From the NCBI GenBank assembly GCA_003008705.1, contig PDUO01000003.1:1947247-2011246 (forward strand): DNA of 64,000 nucleotides, written 5' to 3'. Numbering within the stretch: position 1 is the stretch's first letter; each line of letters begins with the position of its first letter. Positions 13,389-23,417 of the stretch are shown here, piece after piece. A program made the position numbers and the translations under genes. Under the pieces are notes generated by a model that was not told where the DNA came from, made no database searches, and saw nothing but the letters and a program-made list of their open reading frames with translations. Source of the DNA: Pezicula radicicola. Its lineage: Eukaryota > Ascomycota > Leotiomycetes > Helotiales > Dermateaceae.

Positions 13389-14729
13389 TCACAGCTTTGC
13401 GATTTGCTCGTAAACCTTCTTCTCGAATAAGTTGATAAGTTCATTGACCTTGCGGTCACCTGATGGCAGCACCTGAACGCCAAAAAACCCGCAAACGCCC
13501 GCAGTTCTATCCAGAAACTAGAGAAGCAGCCGATTAGCGTGGCCACATAAGGAGCGGACGTGGATAACATGGCTCACCCAGAAGCAGTTCAGCATCCCAC
13601 TCCAGTTCAGACATCCTTTCTTTCTCCACACTTTTCCATCCTCTCCGTCCAAATCCTGGATCGTCAAGCAACCCCCAAGTCCCCAACTGTACTTCCCCCA
13701 TGACGGGAAATCTCCAACAGCGCAAGGCCCGCTGGTCGGCTCACTCTCGTATAGTGTCTGGATTGCTTCCCGGGCAGGTTCCGAAAGCTGCTGCTCGAAC
13801 ATCATAGCGGTCGTATCCTTCCTCAACAGTTTCTCGTCATCTACTAGTAGGCTGTTGAGGATATTCATATAACTCGGCACGGACGCGAACAAGCCTTGTC
13901 CACCACACTCCTCCAAAGCTCCGTCCATCATGTTTCTGGGCCCAGGAAATTCAATCGCCTTGCCGCCGCCGTTGGGTACCCTTGGATCTCGCAGCGCCAG
14001 GTCGGCTCGGCGAGCCAGCAGCTCAGGTTGTTTGTTTGGCCAGAATGTAATATCGTCGATCCCGAGCGGGGCAAAGATGTACTTCTGAAAGTAGGTTTCG
14101 AGATTCATCTTGGTTAGGTGAGTTAGGAGTAGGCCAGCCCAGTCCAGGCCTGGACTGTAGATCCAGGAGGTACCTGGCTCGAAGGTGAGCGGGCTGCTGA
14201 AAGACCCAATCACGCTTGCGGGTGCTGTGTGGGAAGGCGCGTTTGTTACCTTGAGGTACTCCTGCAGCATAGGTGACATGAAGAAGTAAGTCAGGCCAGA
14301 AGAATGGGTAAGTAAATGACTGTATCGCAGTTAGCTTTTGTGTATTGCTAAGTCGGTTTTCCCAAATAATTTTAACACATACCGTAGAGTGATTAGATTC
14401 TCCCTCTTCTTCAACTGCGGTTTTCCATCCTTCATGCCAGTCAAGATCTCTAGCTTTGCAAGCTCTGGTAGCGTGGCTGCTACATCATCATCCAGACCGA
14501 CTAGCCCCTTCTCCACAATCTGCAGCACAGCAATTGTTGTGATAAGCTTCGTGCAGCTGGCAAGGGTCATAAGGGTATCTGTCTCCATATTTGTGCCGTG
14601 TTTTACTGATTTAACGCCAAAAGCTTTGAGATAATTGAAACTTCCAGTCCTGTTTCTTGCCGCCAGAACTGCGCCTGGGATTTTGGCACCAAGACAGGCA
14701 TCTTTGAACAAAGATTCAATAGATTCCAT
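13389..14729 (-). CDS. LovD-like acyltransferase / class C beta-lactamase-fold serine esterase
   Basis: Three exons (14729-14383, 14319-13578, 13517-13389) give 405 residues, close to LovD (413). The nucleophile motif SxxK is SCTK, with Ser58 and Lys61. The HLLTHSSGL block, the tyrosine-containing WIYSPGLDWAG and the late GGCLTIQD region are all typical of the beta-lactamase/transesterase fold. LovD-type enzymes take an acyl chain from a polyketide synthase ACP and esterify it onto an alcohol; other members are plain esterases. The PKS at the left edge ends in a bare ACP, so an acyl-transfer or release role fits, but that is inference. No signal peptide is seen, so it should be cytosolic. Confidence 0.88.
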
Positions 14730-15313
14730 TTGACTGGGGTGTAGGCAGGAACTGGGCGCGGTGTTGCACGGACGAATACGACAAGCACATAAATCTGGGT
14801 AACTTGAAATGAGACGATGTTAATGGGTTTAATATCTTGTATGAACCAGAGTAAATCTGGTAAGATGCGGACGGGTGGATTAATGCATCGCTATACTGGG
14901 TGTTAACTCTGGTAGGGTTACAGTAAGTGGGGAAGGCGGTCGGCTTAAACCCACAACTGCTTTTCCACAGACAAATCCAAGCTCGCCAAAACTAATCGTC
15001 GCCCTCGCTTAGAGCCTTAAGCGAAGCCGGCGATTACCTCCGCATTGCTTTCCCCGACTAGGAGCGAAGTCGATGTGGGAGGGGACGACTCTTTACAGTA
15101 CAGTTGTAATAGTGAAGGTCAGTCGAAGAGTCGTATACAAGAACCTTGGACATATAGATATATGCGACAAGCAATTAGGATAGCAATATATAGATGAGAA
15201 GATGTTACCCACAATCTAATACCATGTACATACACACACTCGTTGGCTAAAGTGAAACGGTGCTGGTCTAACTGTAGAATCTTAAATTGATTCGAGCCTT
15301 GCTGAAATCACAT
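14730..15313. other. Intergenic region upstream of LovD-like gene
   Basis: 584 bases that should include the LovD-like promoter and the 3' UTR of the FAH-family gene. A TTTCCCCG octamer lies at 15049-15056, also found upstream of the MHR-only regulator, of FMO2/P450-2 and of the MFS gene. A GC-richer block spans 14990-15080. No gene is recognised. Confidence 0.4.
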
Positions 15314-16264
15314 CTACTCAAACACTATCTTGTTGGACATAGTTCCCAAACCCTTCAGCTCTATCTCAACTACATCGCCATCGTTAAGGAACTTCTTCTG
15401 GAAGAATCCAACCCCTGCAGGCGTTCCAGTCATAATCACCGTTCCTTTCCTCATCGTCGTCCCTCTGGACAGATGCGCAATGATCTGCCTAACCGACCAG
15501 ATCATATCATCCGTCCCCGTTTCCTGCCTTACCTCCCCATTCACCTTCAACACATAGTGTAATTTCTGCGGATCTGGCACCACCCTCGACGACCAGATTG
15601 CAGGTCCAATCGGTGCAAAGGAATCAAACGACTTGGCGTACCCGTACTGCCCTCCGGACGCATCTGGCATCTGGAAGTTACGCGCTGAGATGTCATTGCC
15701 AACAGTGTAACCAAGAACGTAGTCCAAGGCATCGGCTTCGGAGACATTCTTTGCGTCCCGTCCTATGACGACGACGAGTTCCCCTTCGTAGTCGAGCTTG
15801 TGTTGTGCATCCGGGTGGATGGGGATATCATCTGTAGGACCTGCGAGCGCGTCACCAGGTTTGCTGAAGATGACTGGATATTTAGGCACTGTGAGCTGGT
15901 AAATTGTACAGCGGTCAGTTTGAAGTTGTGTTTCATTCCTTTGCAACTGGGATGTAGTGTACCTTGGCTTCAGTGACATGATTCTGATAATTGACACCGA
16001 CACATTGAATAATTGGTGCGCGTTCGAGAGGGCATAGAAGCTATTCAGAGCCAAATGTTAGCATTGAATATGTCCAGAGGCTCCTGAGCCTTTCTCTAAT
16101 TATACCTTTGTGACAGTGATCACATCTTCTCCGACGACAGCAAATCCTTCCTCAAGGCTGCCTTTCAGTGCGGAGACTTCAAATCCCTTTTCAGTTGTTG
16201 CGACTAAATTGCCATATGTCGCCTTTCCTCCAAGATCGAATCGAACCAATGCATCGAACGTCAT
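15314..16264 (-). CDS. Fumarylacetoacetate hydrolase (FAH) family protein
   Basis: Three exons (16264-16106, 16040-15963, 15895-15314) give 272 residues. Typical FAH blocks are CVGVNYQNHVTEA, IFSKPGDALAG, DYEGELVVVIGRDA (acidic metal ligands), GYTVGNDISARNFQ, KSFDSFAPIGP and MTGTPAGVGFF. The family hydrolyses or decarboxylates C-C bonds in 2-oxo acids such as fumarylpyruvate and other ring-cleavage products, using Mg2+ or Mn2+. An in-frame ATG at 16288 would add eight residues; 16264 matches the usual MTFD..VRF start. A CCTCGG element lies 168 bases upstream. With the VOC dioxygenase nearby, a meta-cleavage-like dioxygenase then hydrolase sequence is plausible but unproven. Confidence 0.9.
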
Positions 16265-16620
16265 ATTCTTTGTAGGGATGTAGTCCACGGATAGTCCCCT
16301 GGATGGTAAATGCTACTCACAAATTTTTGATTGTCGAATGCGGTGGGCTCCAAAGGTACGAGGAGAAGATAGGTAAGGACGATTAGAGCTTAATTATGCA
16401 GGTAACCGGCAAAGCACACATACTGAGGCTGCCTCGGTTCCGCAAACTGACTTTGTTGTGTGCCATGCAAATTTGCGGGTATATCCCGACTCAAGTGGGA
16501 AAACAAAACACGGGCTAAGATCGATTTAGCGGCACATGGTCAACGATGGGAGAATATTATTCGAGTGGATTGTATACACATAGCCTGCATAATTAGTCCC
16601 AAAAAGCACGGTACAAGACA
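16265..16620. other. Intergenic region FAH promoter / TF1 3' end
   Basis: 356 bases holding the FAH promoter, with the CCTCGG site listed separately, and the downstream end of the MHR regulator gene. Nothing else is recognised. Confidence 0.4.
16432..16437 (+). promoter_or_regulatory. CCTCGG element (Far/CTF1-type) upstream of FAH gene
   Basis: The hexamer CCTCGG sits within a small inverted repeat, GAGGC-T-GCCTC (16426-16436), 168 bases before the FAH start. CCTCGG is the core bound by Aspergillus FarA/FarB and Fusarium CTF1 fatty-acid-responsive regulators. Binding here is inferred only. Confidence 0.45.
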
Positions 16621-18868
16621 TCATTCCATGCCATAGGCGATTCTGGTGTCCAAAAACCTTGAAGCGTGGTTCAGGAGATCCAAATCTACCGCTTGCCTAT
16701 CTTCCTTCCACCCTAGAGAAGATTGTCGGAGCTTTCTAATCTCAACTGCAGCTTCCGATGTTGAGGCTTGCAGTTCTGTGCTATCTCGTCTCACAGCTGC
16801 ATCACAGGAAAGAAGATGGTCCAGATCTTGCAAGAGAGACATTACATCTCGAGCTGTTTGAAAGCGAGGCGCCAGTAACTTCGTGAGTGCTAGTAGACTT
16901 CCTGCCTGCCGTGATATTGACTCTTCGTCGTGCCTGTCAAAATCGTCGTTGTCATCGTCGTCGTCGGACAGCTGGGGAAGGCCATATCTGCCGCAGGTGT
17001 CCTCCACCAAAAAGGTGACCATCGGCGAGACAGTCCAAGCCAAACTGTTGTTTCAGAGGTATCAGTACTCGTAGGTTTTGGGATAACTCGACTACTTACA
17101 TGGTTCCTGGAATTGCATTAACTGAAACTTCTGCGAGCAGACGCTCAACCGTTAGAGATACTTTCGTAGACGCATCTTTCAACTTAGTCAAAGCCGTATG
17201 GTGACAAGTTCGAGGCCAGAATCGGGTGGTAGTGGAGAGTATATATTGATAAAGTGCTGCAATACTGGAGCTGTGACCGCCCATATTAGTAAACAATGCA
17301 CAGGGACGCCATAATATAGAAAATAAGAGGGACCATACTGGGTCATTATGGTCAAGGTGTATAGTCGTAATTTTGCTAATATTTCTTCTGACGGGTCTTC
17401 GCAGCTGGTCTTGTCTGTGATGTTGGTCCTAGATCCTTCATGGTTTTCGATTAGCCCTAAAAGATCTGACTCGGACTCTGCAGCTTCCAAGTATCTTGAT
17501 AGATACTCATGTAGTTCATGACCGGTGCAGGTTTCGTCTGTTTCTTCTAAGGTCTTCTGCCCCACATTCCACTGCAGTTCAAAGAGCGCAGATCGTTGAG
17601 ATCTTAAGATTGAGCTCAGACTCTGGCTTAGCTTGCACAACACAACGAAATCCTCGACCATTCTCAATTTTGCCCCTGGAGATGAGAAGTTGTGGAATAA
17701 GATCTCGCGGTCAAATTCGTCACGAACATCTTCGGGATCACACAACGGTTGATCCACGAGAAACAACCGATATGGGCGCCTCATTACAAAGGAGATACAC
17801 GTGTTCCGTGCAATACAACACCAGTATAAGATGTTGCTGCGTTTAGGCATCGGAACATCCACATCCAGTGAGTTCTTGCGTAAGTATTGTTTGGTGTGAT
17901 GAATGGCTCGATCCACCCAGAGACTGCAGACGGTTAATTCCCGCTTTGGTGGACACCACAGGGATAGGAGAAGTGCAGTCTTTGCTAGAACTACTTCCTC
18001 TATTGCGCTCCATACTTCACAGTAAGCGTACTCGTACATTTCCTGGCAGGGAGGATCAGTATTGGAAGGGATGGACAAAAAGGGACAAGGAGAGGATGCG
18101 TAATACCGTGAGTGCTCGGACATAACACGTTTGGACTTCAGCAGTCGACGAGAACCCAGCAAGCCTCACCTGCTCGTCTGTTGCATGCTGTGATATATGA
18201 GTCAGTCAGATGGTACAGTACATAGCAAAGGGGCTGTTGAAAACCGTACAGCAAACGCAGCGAACATCATTGAGTTGAATAGCATTGGAGGGAACATTGC
18301 GGAAAAGTCCTCGTCGTTAAGGGTAACATAGTGCCACCAGAAGTTTTGTTCATCGATGATAGGGCAGAAGGGGTGGATGTTGTGGAAGTAGATCTTCACA
18401 AGCTCGTTACGCAAGCCATCATCCAGTACCGGGTAGGCTGATTTACTCATGAGAGAGGAAGGAAATGCGGCACTGATGCCTTGGCATAATGAAGCATCAG
18501 CATCAATGGCAGCATGCGGCCACGTGGTCGACCGATCTGGAGAACTCTGGGGTGAGTGATAACGGATGGACGTTGTACATAGATCCGGGCCATCATCTGT
18601 GAGTAATTGGTCTAGAGTCTGTGCGGCTGGATTGATGCGTGGCACGTTGAAGCAGGCGTTGTTGGTAGAAGGTGCTGCATCGTCCTTTATTGCATCATGT
18701 TAGAGGGTACACGTGAGTTCGAAGAAGAGACGTTACGATATCTGCTTGAGCCATCACGTTGTCTGGCAAGGGAAACTCTAGGTTGGCGTATTCATCACCA
18801 TATAGCTGCAGGAGGTCTTCCAGGCCAGCCTCTCCATAGCTCAGCGAGGGAAAGAATGCAGCGGCCAT
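16621..18868 (-). CDS. Fungal-specific transcription factor MHR-domain protein without zinc cluster (TF1)
   Basis: Six exons (18868-18737, 18684-18250, 18187-18107, 18042-17339, 17270-17100, 17044-16621) give 648 residues. The middle homology region is clear: LVKIYFHNIHPFCPIIDE, then a helix with CEVWSAIEEVVLAKTALLL, SLWVDRAIHH and RPYRLF. A C-terminal acidic run, DDDDDNDD, lies near residue 530. No CxxCxxxxxxC cluster occurs in the coding region or in the 400 bases upstream in any frame, so no DNA-binding domain can be assigned. It may be a truncated regulator or a co-regulator, or may have an unrecognised distant 5' exon. The MHR style is like cutinase-factor-type proteins. It probably influences the local cluster. 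Confidence 0.82.
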
Positions 18869-20837
18869 GACGTGGGGGAACAGCGTGATGTTGGTGGGAG
18901 ACAGAGCTGTATTTTCTTGGGGATATAGAATAACAGCCGGGAAGAAGAGGAGGAATAGCGATTACGACGAAGGGAGGAGAGATGGAGATGGAAAGCGAAA
19001 CAGCTGGGAGCGGTGGACGAGCGGGACCGAAGAGAAGAGGGGTACTCGGTAACGCAACCGCTGTTTGAGACAGGACAGCAGCTGAAGATGGGCAGAAAGC
19101 TAACAAAAAAAAAGGTCATGAAATTAGAGCGAATGAAGAATATTTCCTTAGTTAGCCCAACTGATATCTACGTAACGCTGGCCTTCCAATGGCTTCTTTG
19201 CGGCTCCAGAGATGCGTCTTAGGGATGTCCACTTTTTGCCATCAAACCCCACATTTTAGGAAGGCTGTGAGGTTTCCCCGCCGGGAATTGGAGAATTAAT
19301 TTACTTAAAATACAGGGTAAGAAGATTTCCTTTGATTTAATTTTCTTTTATTTCGCCAACCCCTCCCTAGTATACACTTGATTAAATCACTTGCCTTTTA
19401 ATATAATTACTCTAGTAAACCTAAGGACTAAGACAATTTTTTTTTTGCTTAATTTTATCCCTTATTATTATTAAGTTATATAATTAAGAAAGCTATTATA
19501 AATAATAATGTTTCTGCCTCTCGCTTAGCGAATACAAAGGTATCGAAGCCACTTACTAACTATATTTCACTTTAATTTTTCCTAGTAATATATAGTATAA
19601 TATATAGTACTTGTAGCCTAATAATAAATAATTTAAAAAATGAGAATTAAATACTAGCTAATATAAGGATTAAGTAAGAGATAATTTTTATATTAAATTT
19701 TAAGATTAAGCCTTGTTATATTGTTATTGTTTGGATCGCATTAGGGGTGTAATCGTATTAGTAGAACCAACTCCCTAGAGGTTGGCGAAAAAATCAAAAA
19801 TTAATTCTAGTATTTCATTCGGAACATTACATGGTCGCCAACGAGTAGGTGGGGCCTGTCGCTTGAGAATCACACCACCAATACGAAGTAACGCAAGTAA
19901 GTTTTTAGCAGATTATCAGGCTCTCTTTGAGCCTTCAGATGATCTTAGACCACCAAAGCGGACAGTGGAGGAAAAGCAGAAAGCAAAAGTAAAGGTAGAG
20001 AAGCTTCATTGAGAGCTGAGGGAAAGGATGGGAAAAAAAGAGAGAGGAGTCAATGTTGCAGAGAAGTATGCTTGTGCTAGGGTTATTAGCGATTATAATT
20101 CGAATCCGAAAACGAACTTGGAAATAGACACTAGAATCGTAGTGGGCGCACATAGCGTTAACGCAAGGCTCGCGCATAGAGACGAAGTACGCGACTTGGT
20201 CCTTGTCTAGATGTGCAGCATCGACAACCGTTCCAGTCGACGACCACGCACGCATAGCACCATCGAGATCCAGGTTGGTAAAGCCAAAGCCTTCAGAGGA
20301 TGTGATGAGCCGAGGGAGGGTAGTTGCTGCAACTAAGCTACAGTGGCCATTGCCAAAGAGGAAGCAATTGAGATGAATTTCATATTGAAGAGCCTCGCTA
20401 GTGGTAGGTTGTTTAGAAGGGAGAGTAGTACCTGTGGTCTGGGGATGCTTTGAGGTTATCAGCGTATCAAACCCTTCTTATACTCGTCCCTCAAGTTGAG
20501 CAGTCTACAGGTATCAACCACAGAGTCACTGCTAGCTGCTAGGCTATTGCCGAAACTGGAAGGAGCCTATGCTTAGACGAGTTGATCAGCCATCAGGGTT
20601 ATATTACACACGCCTATTATATTGTCACCCTTGCACACAGACCCCGTGCAGCCAGGTTCCTGCATTCCAAGCAAGAAAAAGGTCTTGATGTTTTAGTATT
20701 TCCCAACAGTGGTACATGAAGAAAGAAATGGCGTTGCTACGTTCACTTGCTCTGAAGGGCACTTAGAAAGTGATGGTGACGGATTTCTCAGTGCAATTGG
20801 CTTTTGATTCTGTATCTTCATTGCACGCGGACCTGAT
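18869..20837. other. Large intergenic region with AT-rich block and unassigned ORFs
   Basis: About 2 kb. The part at 19240-19760 is strongly AT-rich with TA steps, consistent with RIP-degraded sequence. Between 20058 and 20340 the minus strand is open, but it resembles no family I know. A plus-strand ORF at 19782-20012 is also unassigned. One CCGAGG hexamer is at 20310 and a TTTCCCCG octamer at 19273-19280. It serves as TF1 promoter on the left and acyl-CoA synthetase 3' flank on the right. Confidence 0.4.
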
Positions 20838-22784
20838 CTATATCTTAGCTCTCCTGGTCTTCTCAGCTTCCTTGACTGCTGCAGCTTTCAGTACCCTCCT
20901 TAGAATCTTCCCACTTGCACTCTTAGGAATCTCGTCTACAAATTTCACTCCGCCACGAAGCTTCTTGTGAGAAGCTACTCTCCCAGCTAACCACTCCATA
21001 ATTTCTACCTCGAACCTTTTGTCCCCCTCAACACCTTGGGCAGGCACGACATATGCTCTGGGAACTTCGGTTCCCTGCCCTTCCTCGTAGATACCGATCA
21101 CAGCGCAATCGTCGATTTTGGGATGCCTTAACAAGAGCCCCTCCAATTCCGCTGGCGGGACTTGGAAACCTACAAGGCAGTCAGAAGAGATGCTAAGATT
21201 TAGACGTAGGTTTACTCTGGACCTTTGTATTTAATCAACTCCTTTATACGGTCTGTGATGAAGAAATTCCCTTCGCTATCTTGTCGACCAATATCACCGG
21301 TTTTGAAATAGCCGTCTGTCGTCAGCGCGTTTTTGGTTCCCTCTACATTGTTGAGGTAGCCCAGGAAAATGTTCGGTCCTTTTATCCAGAGCTCGCCGGT
21401 TTCACCTACCGGTACCTCCACTTCCTCCGCACTCATATATTTGGCGGTCTGATTCGGTAGAAGACGTCCAACACTGCCCATTGTTGTATGCCAATCCCGC
21501 CACAGCTGGCAATGCGTTGCTGGACTAGTTTCGCTGAGTCCATAGCCTTGTCTGATTGGAACCTTCAGCCTCTCGTGCATTGCCTCGATAAGCTCGTTTG
21601 ACAAAGGAGCTGCTCCGCTGGTTAGCATGCGAAGTGTACTTAAATCATATTTATCGATAACTGGGTTCTTCGAAAGTTGCAATACGATCGGCGGAACAAC
21701 ATATGAAACCGTAATCTTGTGGGATTGCACGAGAGCGCACCAAGATTCGAGATTAAACTTGGCCATCACGACTAAGGTGATGCCAAAGTAGATTGCCTGA
21801 TGTATCATGCTGGTCAAGCCTAGAGGAGCGGTGAGTATCGAATCATGTAAATTGGTGTCACATACGAGAGTATCAAAATACTCCCTTTAAGTATATGTCC
21901 TGGGGGGAATTACCATAGATGTGGAAGAATGGCAAGAAAGCTAAAATCTTGTCATCTCCCCATCTCAAATTCTCTACAGTCTTCATCATTAGCAAATTGG
22001 AAACAATGTTGTAATGGCTAAGCATGACCTATTTCGTTATCAGTCGCCATTGAGCAATCATAAATACCGAAGACCGTGCACGGCTTTCATGCAAACTACA
22101 CCAACAGTAAATTGGGTAAAAGAACAGAGACGACTTACGCCTTTTGGGTGACCAGTAGTGCCACTCGAGTAAACCAGAAATGCAAGATTTCTTTTTGGAT
22201 CCAATAATGTCTTCTGTTGCAGTTCAGCGTTCGAGGTTAGTTCAAAATCCAAGAAATGCTTAAATCGATTGCTTGGATCTCTTTTGTCGCCCATCAAAAT
22301 GATCCTGTTATAGGGCAGCCCGATTTTATCTGCCGCTGCTTGTACAACATTCAGAAGCGACCATTGAGTGATCACTGCTCTTGCGCCGACATCCTTCAGC
22401 TGGAAAGCTAGCTCTTGAACTGTATACCCAGGATTTGCAGGGGATATGGTTCCGCCTGCCCAGTGCGTCCCCCATATCACCGAAGGAGTGTCGATAGCAT
22501 TTGGGGAGAAGATGACCAGAACTTCACCCCTTTGCCAGTTCCAGTGCTCTTTGAGACTCTTGCCGAATGCCAGGGCTGTGTTCTTAACTTGCGAGTAGGT
22601 ATATGATCGAAGAGTTAGCGAGTCACGGTATATTACTACATTGTGTTGATTAGTTTTGGCTTGTGTAGCTGTAGTAGAACGAACCAGTGTCATCCGGAAA
22701 TTCTTTGTTCTTTCGCCCAAACAAAAACTCCCACAGATCGACATCGGGAATATCAAGCTCCGGAAATGATGATTTGATTGGCAT
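20838..22784 (-). CDS. Acyl-CoA synthetase / 4-coumarate-CoA-ligase-like AMP-binding enzyme
   Basis: Five exons run from MPIKSSFPELDIPD (start 22784) to the stop at 20838; the first two are 22784-22685 and 22635-22139. The ANL-superfamily signatures are present in order: VYSSGTTGHPKGV (P-loop), LPFFHIYGLT, MLTSGAAPLSNELIEA, GYGLSETSPATH, YFKTGDIG, ITDRIKELIKYKG and the C-terminal KSASGKILRR with the catalytic lysine. The enzyme should activate a carboxylic acid as acyl-AMP and then transfer it to CoA. The last three residues are AKI, a PTS1 variant, so peroxisomal import is likely. It is divergent from the CTF1-beta-like regulator over 633 bases that carry two CCTCGG elements. Whether the acid is aliphatic or aromatic cannot be told from sequence. 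Confidence 0.92.
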
Positions 22785-23417
22785 CTTACAGCTCTCGTTT
22801 CTGGTAGCAGGAACGGCCAAAAGTATAAACAATTCTCGAACAGTGGCTTTTTGAATTAGAAAATCAGCATAGAAGGACGATCTTTACTCACTAAGGGTAC
22901 GGTTAATAAAAAGAGGACACAAGCCTATAAGACATTTCAGATCACCCAGAAAGCATACGCTATCTCGATTCAAGATTGGCTCTACAAATTTCCGAACACC
23001 CTCGGGAGTGGTTGCTGGGCGGATAAGGCCGACGCAGCCGAGGCCAAAATGCACTTTCAATGTACTGTAGTAGATACGGAACGCCGTAAATTATCTAGAT
23101 CACTCACTCACTATCTACCTTGCCTTGCCTTGCCTTGTCAACTGTAGGAAGTTGGAACCACATCTTCCATAATACCCCTGTGGCATAACTTCTAGACCAT
23201 TTTTGAGATAAAGCAAAGAGTACGTCATCTGTGCTAATTCGTCGACTATCGCCTCACCAGACTTCGACATCGGGCCTTATCTCATAATTATATTGTACTA
23301 TACCCCACCGTGTAACTCATACATGTTGAATTTAACAAGGTAGGTAATCCTGGGGCGTAATCACAAGCTGCTCCTCCAGACACTGCTCGGTCACTGCCAG
23401 CAGAACATCCCAGGGGC
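22785..23417. other. Divergent intergenic region acyl-CoA synthetase / TF2
   Basis: 633 bases between start codons, holding the CCTCGG pair and a triple TTGCC repeat at about 23119-23138. No gene is recognised. Confidence 0.4.
23000..23043. promoter_or_regulatory. Pair of inverted CCTCGG / CCGAGG elements, acyl-CoA synthetase / TF2 promoter
   Basis: CCTCGG at 23000-23005 and CCGAGG at 23038-23043 lie in opposite orientation, 216-259 bases upstream of the acyl-CoA synthetase start, in a divergent promoter shared with the CTF1-beta-like gene. The arrangement would suit a regulator of acyl genes that also controls itself. Inferred from the known Far/CTF1 core only. Confidence 0.5.

Noticed and set aside
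18100..18187. An 18-base micro-exon (CATGCAACAGACGAGCAG) in TF1
   Set aside because: The frame stays open through the supposed downstream intron to CTCACG at 18107 and joins the next exon in phase, so one 81-base exon is simpler.
19782..20012. A 76-codon plus-strand frame as a gene or snRNP fragment
   Set aside because: A short basic sequence with no convincing family match, next to an AT-rich block; no start or splice context supports it.
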